Shown piece by piece: positions 46,674 to 56,534 of a stretch of 64,000 bases of DNA. The stretch is from the NCBI GenBank assembly GCA_015654635.1, contig JAATGP010000009.1, forward strand, positions 1 through 64,000. Reading direction: 5' to 3'. The stretch is from Alphaproteobacteria bacterium. GTDB taxonomy: Bacteria > Pseudomonadota > Alphaproteobacteria > Micropepsales > Micropepsaceae. Both the position numbers and the translations under genes were made by a program. How positions within the stretch are numbered: the stretch's first letter is position 1; each line of letters opens with the position of its first letter. The notes below the pieces were generated by a model that saw nothing but the letters and a program-made list of their open reading frames with translations, was not told where the DNA came from and made no database searches.

Positions 46674-48485
46674 ATGCCCGCACCGCTCCTGACGCTCCAA
46701 GACATCCGCCTGACCATTGGCACCTCCGAACTCCTGGATGGGGCCGAGCTTTTTGTCGAAGCCGGGGAGCGGCTCTGTCTGGTTGGCCGCAACGGCTCGG
46801 GCAAGTCGACCCTGCTGAAGATCGCCGCCGGGATGCTGGAGCCCGATGGCGGCCGCCGCTTTGCCCAGCCGGGCGCCACCATCCGCTATCTGCCGCAAGA
46901 ACCGGACCTGTCGGGCTATTCCGACACCTTCGCCTATGTCGCTTCGGGGCTGAACCATGGCGACGATCCGGCCCGGGCCCACTACCTCCTCGGCAAGCTC
47001 GGCCTTTCGGGCACAGAGGGGGTGGAAACGCTGTCGGGGGGGCAGGCCCGCCGGGCAGCGCTGGCCCGCGTGTTGGCGCCGAAGCCCGACATCCTGCTGC
47101 TCGACGAACCGACCAATCATCTCGATCTGCCCGCCATCGAATGGCTGGATGAGGAGTTGCAGGCCATGAGCGGCGCCCTCGTTCTCATCAGCCATGACCG
47201 GCGCTTCCTCACCGATCTCTCCCGCGCCACGGTGTGGCTGGATCGCGGCAAAACCCGGCGGCTGGATCGCGGTTTTGGCGCCTTCGAGGGCTGGCGCGAT
47301 CAACTGCTCGAAGAAGAAGAGCGCGACCGCCAAAAGCTGAACCGCAAGATCGCGGCCGAAGAGCATTGGGTGCGTTACGGCGTGACCGCACGGAGGAAGC
47401 GCAATGTCCGCCGCATGGCCGAGCTGGGTAATCTGCGTAAGGAGCATCGCGAAGCACAGCGCCAGTTGGGGCAGGTCAATTTCTCCTCCAGCGAAGCGGG
47501 CGGGGCCGGCACAAAGGTGATCGAGGCCCGCAACATCGCCAAAAGCTATGACGATAAGGTCGTGGTTTCGGGCTTTTCCACCCGCATCCTGCGCGGCGAC
47601 CGGATTGGTTTGATCGGCGCCAATGGTGCGGGCAAGACCACGCTGCTCAACCTTCTCACCGGCCGCCTGAAGCCGGATTCCGGCAGCATCATTTTGGGCA
47701 CCAATCTGGCACTGGTGACGCTGGATCAAACCCGCAAGCTGCTCGATGGCACCGCCAGTCTGCAAGACGTGTTGACCGGTGGCGGCGACAAGGTGGAGGT
47801 CGGCGGCGAGACCCGCCACGTCATCAGCTATATGAAGGATTTTCTCTTTACCCCGGAGCAGGCGCGCACACCGGTCCATGTGCTGTCGGGCGGCGAGCGG
47901 GCGCGGCTTCTGCTCGCCAAGGCGCTGGCCAAGCCGGGCAATCTGCTGGTGCTGGACGAACCCACCAACGATCTCGATCTGGAAACTCTCGATCTCTTGG
48001 AAGAGATGATCGACGAATATCCCGGCACCGTTTTGCTCGTCAGCCATGACCGCGATTTTTTGGACCGCACCGTCACGGCGATCATCTTTGCCGAGGGCGA
48101 CGGGCGTTTCACCGATTACGCCGGCGGCTATTCCGACATGCTGGCGCAGCGCGGCGGCGGTGTCGAAACCGTCAAAGCCGATAAGAGCGCCGGGAAGAAA
48201 GACAAAGTTGCCGCCCGCGAGCGCGCCAAAGCCGAGGCGCCGCGCAAGAAACTCTCCTTCAACGACAAGCACGCGCTGGAGAAGATGCCGGGCGAGATCG
48301 AAAAGCTGACGGCGCTGATCGCCAAGCTGCACGCCGATCTTGCCGATCCTGCGCTGTATGCGAGGGATCCCAAAAAGGTTGCGGACCTCAACGAAAAGGT
48401 CGCCAAAGCCGAAACCGACCGCGCGGCCTGCGAAGACCGCTGGCTGGAGCTGGAAGCGCTAAGGGAGGAGATCGAGGGGAAGTGA
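46674..48485 (+). CDS. uup: ABC-F family ATPase (Uup-like)
   Basis: A soluble 603-residue protein with two ABC ATPase domains and no membrane part. Domain 1 has Walker A GRNGSGKST (38-46), signature LSGGQ and Walker B LLLDEPTNHLDL. Domain 2 has GANGAGKTT, LSGGE and VLDEPTNDLDL. A linker helix pair lies between, and a C-terminal coiled coil (about 520-603, charged, KKLSFNDKHALEKMPGEIEK) is typical of Uup. ABC-F proteins act on the ribosome; Uup is linked to transposon excision and DNA structure. Confidence 0.94.
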   Translation: MPAPLLTLQDIRLTIGTSELLDGAELFVEAGERLCLVGRNGSGKSTLLKIAAGMLEPDGGRRFAQPGATIRYLPQEPDLSGYSDTFAYVASGLNHGDDPARAHYLLGKLGLSGTEGVETLSGGQARRAALARVLAPKPDILLLDEPTNHLDLPAIEWLDEELQAMSGALVLISHDRRFLTDLSRATVWLDRGKTRRLDRGFGAFEGWRDQLLEEEERDRQKLNRKIAAEEHWVRYGVTARRKRNVRRMAELGNLRKEHREAQRQLGQVNFSSSEAGGAGTKVIEARNIAKSYDDKVVVSGFSTRILRGDRIGLIGANGAGKTTLLNLLTGRLKPDSGSIILGTNLALVTLDQTRKLLDGTASLQDVLTGGGDKVEVGGETRHVISYMKDFLFTPEQARTPVHVLSGGERARLLLAKALAKPGNLLVLDEPTNDLDLETLDLLEEMIDEYPGTVLLVSHDRDFLDRTVTAIIFAEGDGRFTDYAGGYSDMLAQRGGGVETVKADKSAGKKDKVAARERAKAEAPRKKLSFNDKHALEKMPGEIEKLTALIAKLHADLADPALYARDPKKVADLNEKVAKAETDRAACEDRWLELEALREEIEGK

Positions 48486-48537
48486 CGGCCATCATCCTGA
48501 GCTAGCCGAAGGAGACCCGGCTATCCAGCACACACCA

Positions 48538-50589
48538 TCACTTCGTCCACTGTTCAAGCCAGCGAAGCACTTCGTCGTGCCACTCGACCGAGTTTTGCGG
48601 CTTCAGCACCCAGTGGTTCTCGTCCGGGAAGTAAAGCAGCTTGCTCTCCACCCCGCGCCGCTGCGCCATGGTGAAGCCGCCGATGGCCTGATCCAGCGGA
48701 ATGCGATAATCGCGTCCGCCCTGCACGAAGAGGATGGGCTTGGTCCATTCCTTGACGTGATTGAGCGGATTAAAGGTCTCGAAATTCTGCGGCACGTCAT
48801 AGACCGCCCCGCCGTGTTCCCATTCGTCGAACCACAGCTCTTCGGTCGCATAGCCCATGCCGCGGCTGTCGAAAACGCCGTCATGGCTGACGAGACATTT
48901 GAACGGCGCGTTCCAATTGCCGGCGATCCAATCGACCATGAAGCCGCCATAAGAGCCGCCCAGCGCGCAGGCGCGCCCGCCATCCAGGAAGCTGTACTTG
49001 GCCAGTGCTGCGGCCCAGCCCTTCTGCAGATCCTCCAGCGGGCGATCACCCCAATGCTGGCTGATGCTATCGGTGAAGGCTTGGCCATATCCCGTCGAGC
49101 CGTGGAAGTCGATCATCACCGCCGCATAGCCCGCACCGGCATAGACTTCCGGGTTCCAGCGGTAATGGAAGAGGTTGGCCATCGAGCCTTGCGGTCCGCC
49201 ATGGATCAAGAGGGCCACCGGATATTTCTTGCCCGGCTGGTAGTTCGCCGGCTTGATGACATAGCCATGCACGGTCTCACCATTCCAGCCCGTGAAGCTG
49301 AATTGCTCCGGCGCGCCCATGGCCACGCCTTTCAGCTTGTCGGCATTGACGCTGGTGAGTTTCACCGCTTTGCCGCCATAGCTTTCCGAGAAAAGCTGTG
49401 CCGGGCTGGTAATGCTGTCTTGCGCGAAGACGATGCCCTTTGGGCCCACATCGAAGGCGCCGACATGGCCGGGGCCGGTCAAGGCTGTGACTTTGCCGGT
49501 CGCCGGATCAATCGAAAAAACGCGATGCTGGCCCACATCATCGCTCGCAACCAGCAAGCGCTTGCCATCACGCGACCACACCGCGGCGTCAGCGGAACGG
49601 TCCCACTTCGGCGCCACTTCGTGGGTTTCACCCGTCGCCACATTGCGCAGCATCACGCCGAAGCGGTCGGCTTCAAAGCCCGGTCGCTTCATGGCGGAAT
49701 AGGCCAGCCATTTGCCATCCGGCGAGAAGGCAGGGGCACCATCCCAGGCGGGATTGTTTGGCGTCAAATTCTGCGGCGTTTGCGAGCCATCGGTGGGCAC
49801 TTGCCACAGATCATAATTGGTCGACCAGGGCTCGGTTTTGCCTGCGAGTTTGGCCGAGAACACGATCATCTTGCCGTCGGGTGCAAAATCAAAATCGCCA
49901 TCGCCGCCGAAAGGCTTGGTGGGGGCATCGCCATCGAAGCCCGCCATCAGGGCTATGGGCTTGCCAGCGGCAATGCCTTCGCCATTCAGCGTCACCGCAT
50001 AAAGATGATTGCGCGTGCCATCGGCCCATGTATCCCAATGGCGGATGAAGACGCGATCATAGAGGACGCCGCTTTGCTTGGAAGCCTCTTTTGCTTTGCT
50101 CCGTGCCACAGTGCAGGCGATATCAGGGCAATCGGGAAAGACGGCTTGCGCGATCACCAGCGTCTTACCATCGGGCGACAGTTTGAAGGCGCCGACATCA
50201 AGCTCGGCCTCAGTCACCTGCACCGCCTTTTCGCCCTTCACATCGGTGCGGAAAACTTGGCCGACGCCGTCTTTGCGGCTGGAGAGAAAATAGATGCTGC
50301 CATCCGGCGCCCAGCGCCCGCTCGAGGTACCGCCATCGGAAGCTGCCAGCCGCCGCTCTGTGTGTGTCTTAAGATCGACCAGCCACAGCGCATGCGCCGA
50401 TTTGTTCGCCTCATAATCGACCGTGCGCAGATCATAAAGAACAAAGCGCCCATCGGGCGAGATGCGCGGATTATCGATCCTGTCGAGGGTCGCCATCACC
50501 TTGGCGGTAAAGGGTTCGGCGCCAGCGGGCAGGGTGATCGTGATCAGGGCGGCCGCGGCAAGCACGGCAGAACGCAAGGTGCGGAGCAT
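48538..50589 (-). CDS. S9 family prolyl oligopeptidase-type peptidase
   Basis: A 683-residue periplasmic peptidase with a signal peptide (1-24, ending PAGA), a seven-bladed beta-propeller region (about 30-410, with repeated SPDGK and APDG turns) and a C-terminal alpha/beta hydrolase. The catalytic Ser is in GGSYGGF (546), with Asp 627 (GGRD) and His 659 (DENHW). It resembles bacterial DPP5/acylaminoacyl peptidases. It is convergent with uup and the 3' ends are about 50 bases apart. Confidence 0.92.
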   Translation of the reverse strand: MLRTLRSAVLAAAALITITLPAGAEPFTAKVMATLDRIDNPRISPDGRFVLYDLRTVDYEANKSAHALWLVDLKTHTERRLAASDGGTSSGRWAPDGSIYFLSSRKDGVGQVFRTDVKGEKAVQVTEAELDVGAFKLSPDGKTLVIAQAVFPDCPDIACTVARSKAKEASKQSGVLYDRVFIRHWDTWADGTRNHLYAVTLNGEGIAAGKPIALMAGFDGDAPTKPFGGDGDFDFAPDGKMIVFSAKLAGKTEPWSTNYDLWQVPTDGSQTPQNLTPNNPAWDGAPAFSPDGKWLAYSAMKRPGFEADRFGVMLRNVATGETHEVAPKWDRSADAAVWSRDGKRLLVASDDVGQHRVFSIDPATGKVTALTGPGHVGAFDVGPKGIVFAQDSITSPAQLFSESYGGKAVKLTSVNADKLKGVAMGAPEQFSFTGWNGETVHGYVIKPANYQPGKKYPVALLIHGGPQGSMANLFHYRWNPEVYAGAGYAAVMIDFHGSTGYGQAFTDSISQHWGDRPLEDLQKGWAAALAKYSFLDGGRACALGGSYGGFMVDWIAGNWNAPFKCLVSHDGVFDSRGMGYATEELWFDEWEHGGAVYDVPQNFETFNPLNHVKEWTKPILFVQGGRDYRIPLDQAIGGFTMAQRRGVESKLLYFPDENHWVLKPQNSVEWHDEVLRWLEQWTK

Positions 50590-50922
50590 GGAGCAACTCG
50601 AAGGAATGACGTGGGAACCTTACCGGCGTTCGCCGCTCCGCGCGAGAGCCGATCTGCTCCACCTTCCGGCCTGACCCATCAGGCCTGGGGAAAACTGGTT
50701 ACTGTTGCCTCATGCGGATCACATCGCTGTGAGCGCTTCCGATTGGGCGCGGCGCATTGCGGCCACGCAGCCACGAAAACCACATGCCAAGCACATGTTC
50801 ACTCTTCTGTCGGCGCAATACCAAGCATTGGCCGCGCGCGCATATCGGTCGAGCGTGGAGGTCATCGCAGCAGAACGAAGCAGAGCGCTGCTTCGTTCTA
50901 CGAGCATGTCAGACAGTGCGGA
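50590..50922. other. 333-base intergenic stretch between the S9 peptidase and MarR genes
   Basis: No supported gene. It holds the S9 peptidase promoter region (right-hand side of the minus-strand gene) and the perfect hairpin at 50872-50899, annotated separately. Confidence 0.45.
50872..50899 (-). terminator. perfect 11-base stem-loop downstream of the MarR gene
   Basis: AGAACGAAGCA and TGCTTCGTTCT flank a GAGCGC loop, 24 bases after the MarR-type stop on the minus strand. The stem is perfect but no T-run follows, so it may terminate with help or protect the mRNA 3' end. Confidence 0.45.
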
Positions 50923-51414
50923 TTAGCGCGCGAAGCGCTTGAGACCATCGACAAAAGCGATAAGTTCGCTTTTGGTGAATTTGGAAGAGATCCACTTTTC
51001 GTGTTCGTGGATCGCAGCCTTAGCCTGGGTCAAAACCTTGCGTCCCTTGGCGGTGACGTAAAGCTCTTGGCGGCGGCCGTCTTCGGTCGACCGCTTGCGC
51101 ACGATGAGGCCCCGCTCTTCGAGACGATCGACGATCGCCATCATAGAAGCGCGGTCCATGCCAAGCTCATTGGCCAATGCGATTTGCGAGACCGCCGGAT
51201 TGGCTTCGATCAGCCAAAGCACACCGGTCTGCTTCTGCGTGAGATCGAGCTTTTCCATCGCAGTTTCGAAATGCCGGCGTATGCCAACATAGGCCGTGCG
51301 GAGCTGATAGCCGACATTATCAACAAGCTTGTTGTGACGTAGCGCCGGTTTTTCGGATGTTGTTGGGGGCGCAGACTTTCGCTCGCGCCGTGTCGAGGTT
51401 TGTTCCATAAGCAT
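50923..51414 (-). CDS. MarR-family transcriptional regulator
   Basis: A 163-residue winged-helix regulator. Residues 27-48 form the dimer helix (LRHNKLVDNVGYQLRTAYVG). The HTH is VSQIALANELGMDRASMMAIVDRLEERGLI (about 75-104), followed by the wing RKRSTEDGRRQELYV with the conserved DGRR. The N-terminal 25 residues are charged and probably disordered. It is divergent from asnS across about 345 bases. The ligand is unknown. Confidence 0.92.
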   Translation of the reverse strand: MLMEQTSTRRERKSAPPTTSEKPALRHNKLVDNVGYQLRTAYVGIRRHFETAMEKLDLTQKQTGVLWLIEANPAVSQIALANELGMDRASMMAIVDRLEERGLIVRKRSTEDGRRQELYVTAKGRKVLTQAKAAIHEHEKWISSKFTKSELIAFVDGLKRFAR

Positions 51415-51759
51415 GTCTGTGAGAAATTCCTGCTGCGGGATAACGGATCGCCGATGTAAAGGATCGTATCGATGCGGCTGACCCTAAGCAACGCAAACTA
51501 GCCAATTCCGTACGGTTGGTCACGCGACATATCGAGGCAAAACCGCGCTGGCAGCGTGTTCTGTAAGTGGAAACAAATCAAATCGGGGTTATTATCTGCA
51601 TCTGCCCGCAAGGGTTGTGTAGTTGAAAATCAACTGATTCGGAGAGCATTTGCGCTCCGTCGTGTCACGGTTAACGAAGTTCGGAATCGCTGGACAGTGG
51701 TGCGCTGGCTCTAGTACATCCGCCAGCGCATTTTGCGGGGCTTTTCCCAAAGGTATCCC
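51415..51759. other. 345-base divergent region between the MarR gene and asnS
   Basis: No supported gene. A perfect hairpin AGTTGA-AAA-TCAACT lies at 51621-51635. A second, imperfect one (CGGAGAGC/GCGCTCCG) follows at about 51640-51659, both in the likely asnS leader. Function unknown. Confidence 0.45.
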
Positions 51760-53160
51760 ATGAAGAATTTTTCTGGCCGCGCCGTTCTTGCTGGTGAAGC
51801 GCCGCAAGACGAAACCATCACCGTCAAGGGCTGGGTCCGTACGCGCCGCGATTCGAAGGCCGGTATCTCCTTCGTGCAGGTTTCCGATGGTTCTGCCTTT
51901 CACCCGGTTCAGGTGGTGGTGCCGAACACGCTGGAAAATTACAACGATGAAATTCTGAAGCTGACGGCTGGCTGTGCTGTGGAGGCGAGCGGCAAGATCG
52001 TGCCGTCTCCGGCCAAGGGCCAACCTTTTGAAATGCAGGCCGAAACCGTGAAGGTGATCGGTTGGGTGGAAGATCCCGATCATTATCCCATTACGCCCAA
52101 GCCGCACTCCTTCGAGTATTTGCGTGAAGTCGCCCATTTGCGGCCCCGTACCAACGTCATCGGAGCCGCCACGCGCGTGCGCCATGCGCTGGCCCAGGCC
52201 ATTCATGGCTTCTTTGATCAAAACGAGTTTCTTTGGGTCAACACTCCCATCATTACCGCTTCGGATGCCGAAGGAGCGGGCGCGATGTTTCGCGTCTCGA
52301 CGCTCGATCTGGCGCATCTGCCGCGCGATGGCAAAGGCGCCATCGACTTTTCGAAGGATTTCTTCGGGCGCGAGACCTTTTTGACGGTCTCCGGCCAGCT
52401 CAACGTGGAAAGCTACTGCATGGCGATGTCGAAGGTCTACACCTTCGGGCCGACCTTCCGCGCCGAAAATTCCAATACCTCACGCCATCTGGCCGAATTC
52501 TGGATGGTGGAACCGGAAATCGCCTTTGCCGATCTGCAGCAGGATTCCGAGCTTGCCGAAGCGCTCTTGAAATATGTCTTCAAGACCTTACTGGATAAGC
52601 GTGGCGACGATCTGGCGTTCTTTGATGAGCGTGTTGAGAAAGGCTTGGTCGCCAAGCTGGAAAGCATCGTGAACACGGACTTCGTGCGCATGGACTACAC
52701 CGAAGCGGTCTCTATTCTGCAGAAGACCAAAGAAAAGTTTGAATATCCGGTAAGCTGGGGCACCGATCTGCAATCCGAGCACGAGCGTTATCTGACCGAA
52801 AAGCATGTCGGCAAGCCCGTCATTCTGATGAACTATCCCAAGGCCATTAAGGCCTTCTATATGCGCGTCAATGACGACGAAAAGACCGTTGCGGCGATGG
52901 ATGTTCTGGCGCCCGGTATCGGCGAAATCATCGGCGGCAGCCAGCGCGAAGAACGCCTCGATGTCCTCGATGCCCGCATGGACGAGATCGGTATCGATAA
53001 GGCCCACTACGATTGGTATCGTGACCTTCGCCGTTACGGCACCGTGCCGCATGCTGGCTTCGGTCTCGGCTTTGAACGCACGCTGATTTATGCGACCGGC
53101 ATCGGCAATGTGCGCGATGCCATTCCATTCCCGCGTACCCCCGGGAGTGCGCGCTACTGA
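51760..53160 (+). CDS. asnS: asparaginyl-tRNA synthetase
   Basis: A 466-residue class IIb synthetase. The N-terminal OB-fold anticodon domain (about 18-110) has [20 protein letters not shown]. Motif 2 is [19 protein letters not shown] (about 234-252) and motif 3 is [20 protein letters not shown] (about 434-453). [10 protein letters not shown], near residues 387-396, is typical of AsnRS. The chosen ATG removes nine upstream codons that lack a ribosome site. Confidence 0.96.
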   Translation: MKNFSGRAVLAGEAPQDETITVKGWVRTRRDSKAGISFVQVSDGSAFHPVQVVVPNTLENYNDEILKLTAGCAVEASGKIVPSPAKGQPFEMQAETVKVIGWVEDPDHYPITPKPHSFEYLREVAHLRPRTNVIGAATRVRHALAQAIHGFFDQNEFLWVNTPIITASDAEGAGAMFRVSTLDLAHLPRDGKGAIDFSKDFFGRETFLTVSGQLNVESYCMAMSKVYTFGPTFRAENSNTSRHLAEFWMVEPEIAFADLQQDSELAEALLKYVFKTLLDKRGDDLAFFDERVEKGLVAKLESIVNTDFVRMDYTEAVSILQKTKEKFEYPVSWGTDLQSEHERYLTEKHVGKPVILMNYPKAIKAFYMRVNDDEKTVAAMDVLAPGIGEIIGGSQREERLDVLDARMDEIGIDKAHYDWYRDLRRYGTVPHAGFGLGFERTLIYATGIGNVRDAIPFPRTPGSARY

Positions 53161-54015
53161 TCAGGTGAAGACGACGGTCTTGCGGCCGTTGACGAGGATG
53201 CGATGCTCGGCGTGCCATTGCACGGCGCGGGACAGCACCTTGTTCTCAATGTCGCGGCCCAACGCCGCCAGATCATCGCCCGACATGGCATGGGTGGCGC
53301 GCTCGACCGACTGCTCGATAATCGGGCCTTCGTCGAGATCGCCCGTTACATAATGTGCCGTTGCCCCGATCAGCTTGACGCCTCGCTCATAGGCTTGGTG
53401 ATAGGGGCGGGCACCCTTAAAGCTCGGCAGGAAAGAGTGGTGGATGTTGATGATCCGCCCCGGCATGGCAGCGCATAGCTCCGGCGACAAAATTTGCATG
53501 TAACGCGCCAGCACCACCAGATCGATGCGCTCCTCGGCGATGATCTCGCCCAGCGTGGTTTCTTGCGCTTTGCGATTGTCCTTGCCGACCGGCAGATAGC
53601 GGAAGGGAATGCCATGCGCCGCGGCGATGTCTGCGAATTCGCGATGGTTGGAGACGATCACCGGAATGTCGATGGGCAAGGCGCCGATGCGGTGGCGGTA
53701 AAGCAAATCCACTAGGCAATGGCCGAATTTGGAGACCATGATCAGCGTGCGCGTTTTAACTGCGCCATCATGGATCGCGGCGGTCATACCGAATTTGTCG
53801 GCAATCGGGGCGAAGCCCTCTTGGAGCTGGGGCAGGTGTGCCTCCATGTCCGAGGCAAAAGAGATGCGCAGGAAGAAGCGTCCGTTATCGATGTCACCGA
53901 ATTGGGCGCTATCGAGGATGTTACAGCCCATGTCGAAGAGGTAACGGCTGACACTCGCCACAATGCCCCGCTTGTCGGGGCAGGAAACCGTCAGAATGAA
54001 GTTTTCTTTCGTCAT
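53161..54015 (-). CDS. purU: formyltetrahydrofolate deformylase
   Basis: PurU hydrolyses 10-formyl-tetrahydrofolate to formate and tetrahydrofolate, balancing one-carbon pools. An N-terminal ACT domain (about 6-85, ILTVSCPDKRGIVASVSRYL) precedes the formyltransferase-like domain with VIVSNHREF, IINIHHSFLPSFKGARPYHQ (about 188-207) and TAHYVTGDLDEGPII. The length of 284 is normal. It is convergent with asnS, ending right next to its stop. Confidence 0.96.
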   Translation of the reverse strand: MTKENFILTVSCPDKRGIVASVSRYLFDMGCNILDSAQFGDIDNGRFFLRISFASDMEAHLPQLQEGFAPIADKFGMTAAIHDGAVKTRTLIMVSKFGHCLVDLLYRHRIGALPIDIPVIVSNHREFADIAAAHGIPFRYLPVGKDNRKAQETTLGEIIAEERIDLVVLARYMQILSPELCAAMPGRIINIHHSFLPSFKGARPYHQAYERGVKLIGATAHYVTGDLDEGPIIEQSVERATHAMSGDDLAALGRDIENKVLSRAVQWHAEHRILVNGRKTVVFT

Positions 54016-54095
54016 GGCGCGCTTTTTCCCGGCGCAAGGATCGCGCCTGCCCCCTCATACGCAATAATGCACGCCAAATGAAGGGTTATGACGCC

Positions 54096-54974
54096 TCAGC
54101 CTTTAAGCCCCGCGCGCTCCGCTGCGAGACGGGCAAGCGAAGCCCAATCCTTCTCACTCCAGCCCGCAGCCATGGCTTCGATGAAATGATCATGCACCAC
54201 ACTGGCAAGTGGCATCGGCGCTTCCAATTCCTTGGCTGCGGCCAGCGTCAATCCTGCATCCTTATAGCCAAGGCTAAGTTTGAATCCGGCTTTGTCGTAA
54301 GCCTGATCGGCGATGATTTTGCCGTAGATTTTGTAGACCGGCGCCGAAAAATTGGCGTTGGTCAGCACGTCAAAAAATACCGCAGGATCGACCCCGCCTT
54401 TGCGCAGAAGTGCCGCCGCCTCACCCATGCTTTCGATGGCCGCCGCGATCATGAAATTGCCGGTGATCTTGAACAGATTGGCCTGTATGGGGTCATGGCC
54501 CACGCAGGCGTATTTGCTGCCCAGCACCTGAAGAATGGGCTCCACGCGGGCAATGTCCGCGGGCGCCCCGGCAGCAACAACGGTCAGTTTACCAGCCGCC
54601 GCCGCATCGGGCCGCCCAAACACGGGCGAGGCCACATAGCCAATGCCGCGCTCTTGATGAGCCTTATGCAGGGTGCGGGCAAATGCGATGGAAACCGTCG
54701 CCATATTCACGTGAATAAGCCCACGGGGCGCTTTGTCGAGCAGGGGCCCGTCCAGACCCACAGCCTGCAGAGCACCATCATTGGCGAGCATGGAAAAAAG
54801 GATATCTGCGGTCAGGGCTTCTTGGGCCGTTCCCGCAGCAACTGCACCTTGCGCCACCAGGGCTGCCACCGGCCCGGGCGAGCGGTTCCAAGCGACCACC
54901 TCGTGTCCGGCATGCAGGATATTGGCCGCAATGCCGCCGCCCATACCGCCCAAACCGATGAATCCGATCCTCAT
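54096..54974 (-). CDS. beta-hydroxyacid dehydrogenase (3-hydroxyisobutyrate dehydrogenase family)
   Basis: A 292-residue NAD(P)-dependent oxidoreductase. The Rossmann motif is GFIGLGGMGGGIAANIL (4-20), then a NRSP end to strand 2 that suggests NADPH. The substrate-binding motif is degenerate (ASPVFGRPDAAAAGKLT). The catalytic Lys lies in NLFKITGNFMIAA. The motif variants point to the glyoxylate or succinic-semialdehyde reductase branch rather than to true 3-hydroxyisobutyrate dehydrogenase. AGGAGG precedes the ATG. It is divergent, with 97 bases, from the PLP decarboxylase. Confidence 0.87.
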   Translation of the reverse strand: MRIGFIGLGGMGGGIAANILHAGHEVVAWNRSPGPVAALVAQGAVAAGTAQEALTADILFSMLANDGALQAVGLDGPLLDKAPRGLIHVNMATVSIAFARTLHKAHQERGIGYVASPVFGRPDAAAAGKLTVVAAGAPADIARVEPILQVLGSKYACVGHDPIQANLFKITGNFMIAAAIESMGEAAALLRKGGVDPAVFFDVLTNANFSAPVYKIYGKIIADQAYDKAGFKLSLGYKDAGLTLAAAKELEAPMPLASVVHDHFIEAMAAGWSEKDWASLARLAAERAGLKG

Positions 54975-55071
54975 GGCATCCTCCTGCCCTTTGCTGCACC
55001 GCCGTTGTACCGCGCTCGGCACAGCGGCAAAACCCTCGACCCAGGGAAATGATGTTATATAAGGCGCCGCT

Positions 55072-56532
55072 ATGGACATCCCCGCTTTGCCGCCAGAAAC
55101 GCCCGTGACAGAATCCACTGAGCCGAGCCTCGATCCCGAGAACTGGGAAGAGCTGCGCGCAAACGCACACGGCATGCTCGACGATATGTTGGACTACATA
55201 TCGCAAATCCGGCAACGGCCGGTCTGGCAGCCGATCCCCGATGAAATCCGCGCTCATTTTCGCACGGGACTGCCGCAGCAACCGACGGAACTCGCCGAGG
55301 TTTATGCACAATTCGCCGCGGAGGTGCTGCCTTACGCCGCCGGTAATGTTCATCCCGGCTTTATGGGCTGGGTGCATGGCGGCGGCACTGCGGTCGGCAT
55401 GCTGGCGGAAATGCTGGCGGGCGGGCTCAATGCCAATCTCGGCGGACGTGATCACATGCCGGTCGAGGTGGAGCGTCAAATCGTTGAATGGTCCCGAACG
55501 CTTCTGGGCTTTCCCGAAGGCGCCACGGGACTCTTCGTCACCGGCAGCTCGCTGGCCAATTTGATTGGCATTTTGGTGGCGCGCACACGTGCTTTGGGAA
55601 AAAGGGTCCGCTCCGCAGGCGTCGGCGAAGCCGGCGCCATGCTGAGGGCCTATGCCTCAGTGGCGGCCCATCGCTGCATTCCGCTGGGCATGGATTTGTG
55701 CGGCCTGGGCACGGATGCCTTGCGCCCTATTCCCACTGATGAGCGTGGCCGAATGGATTTGGCCAAGTTGAAAGCCGCCATTGCCGAGGACCGCGCGGTT
55801 GGCCTGAAACCCTTTCTCATCGTTGGTACAGCCGGAACGGTCGATACCGGTGCTATCGACGAACTCGAAACTATCGCCGCTATCTGTGCCGCGGAGGATA
55901 TTCACTTTCACGTCGACGGCGCCTTTGGTGCCATGGCAGTACTGTCGCCCGAATTAAAGCCGCTGGTGAAGGGTATAGAGGCGGCCGATTCCGTCGCTTT
56001 CGATTTCCACAAATGGGGTCAGGTGCCTTACGACGCCGGTTTTGTCCTGGTCCGCAATGGCCAACTGCATCGTGATACTTTTGCCAGCCCAGCGGCCTAT
56101 TTGCGGCCCAATGCCAAGGGGTTGGCGGCCGGTGCGCCCTGGTTCTCCGATTACGGGCCGGATCTGTCGCGCGGCTTTCGTGCCCTCAAGACCTGGTTCA
56201 CCCTGAAAACCTTTGGCATCGCCAAGATGGGTGAGGTCGTGGCTCATAGCTGCGCCTTGGCCCGCCATCTGGAAGCGCGTGTCCGCGCCGAACCCGCATT
56301 GGAACTCTTGGCACCGGCCCAGCTTAACATCGTGTGTTTCCGTTATGGCAGCGATGACGCCACCAACGCCAAGATCGTGGTCGATTTGCAGGAATCCGGC
56401 ATCGCCGCGCCCTCGACCACAACCCTCGCCGGTAAGCTGGCGATCCGGGCGGCTTTCGTGAACCATCGTACCAAGTTTTGCGATGTGGATGCGATGGTCG
56501 ATGCCGTCTTGAGGCTGGGAGCGTCCTCGTAA
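55072..56532 (+). CDS. group II PLP-dependent amino acid decarboxylase
   Basis: A 486-residue enzyme of the aromatic-L-amino-acid/glutamate decarboxylase family. Features are GNVHPGFMGWVHGGGTAVGM (about 96-115), TGLFVTGSSLANLIGILVAR, AAHRCIPLGMDL (in the position of the usual SxHxS segment), HFHVDGAFGAMAVLS and the PLP-lysine motif FDFHKWGQVPYD (K314). The HPGF and HKW variants suggest it is a divergent member, so the substrate cannot be set. Its 3' end is two bases from the MscS gene start. Confidence 0.87.
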   Translation: MDIPALPPETPVTESTEPSLDPENWEELRANAHGMLDDMLDYISQIRQRPVWQPIPDEIRAHFRTGLPQQPTELAEVYAQFAAEVLPYAAGNVHPGFMGWVHGGGTAVGMLAEMLAGGLNANLGGRDHMPVEVERQIVEWSRTLLGFPEGATGLFVTGSSLANLIGILVARTRALGKRVRSAGVGEAGAMLRAYASVAAHRCIPLGMDLCGLGTDALRPIPTDERGRMDLAKLKAAIAEDRAVGLKPFLIVGTAGTVDTGAIDELETIAAICAAEDIHFHVDGAFGAMAVLSPELKPLVKGIEAADSVAFDFHKWGQVPYDAGFVLVRNGQLHRDTFASPAAYLRPNAKGLAAGAPWFSDYGPDLSRGFRALKTWFTLKTFGIAKMGEVVAHSCALARHLEARVRAEPALELLAPAQLNIVCFRYGSDDATNAKIVVDLQESGIAAPSTTTLAGKLAIRAAFVNHRTKFCDVDAMVDAVLRLGASS

Positions 56533-56534
56533 AC

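Noticed and set aside
48577-51342. Very long open frame (921 codons) on the plus strand opposite the S9 peptidase
   Set aside because: It is the antisense reading of a clear peptidase with signal peptide and catalytic triad, extends into the MarR gene, and its product has no domain sense.
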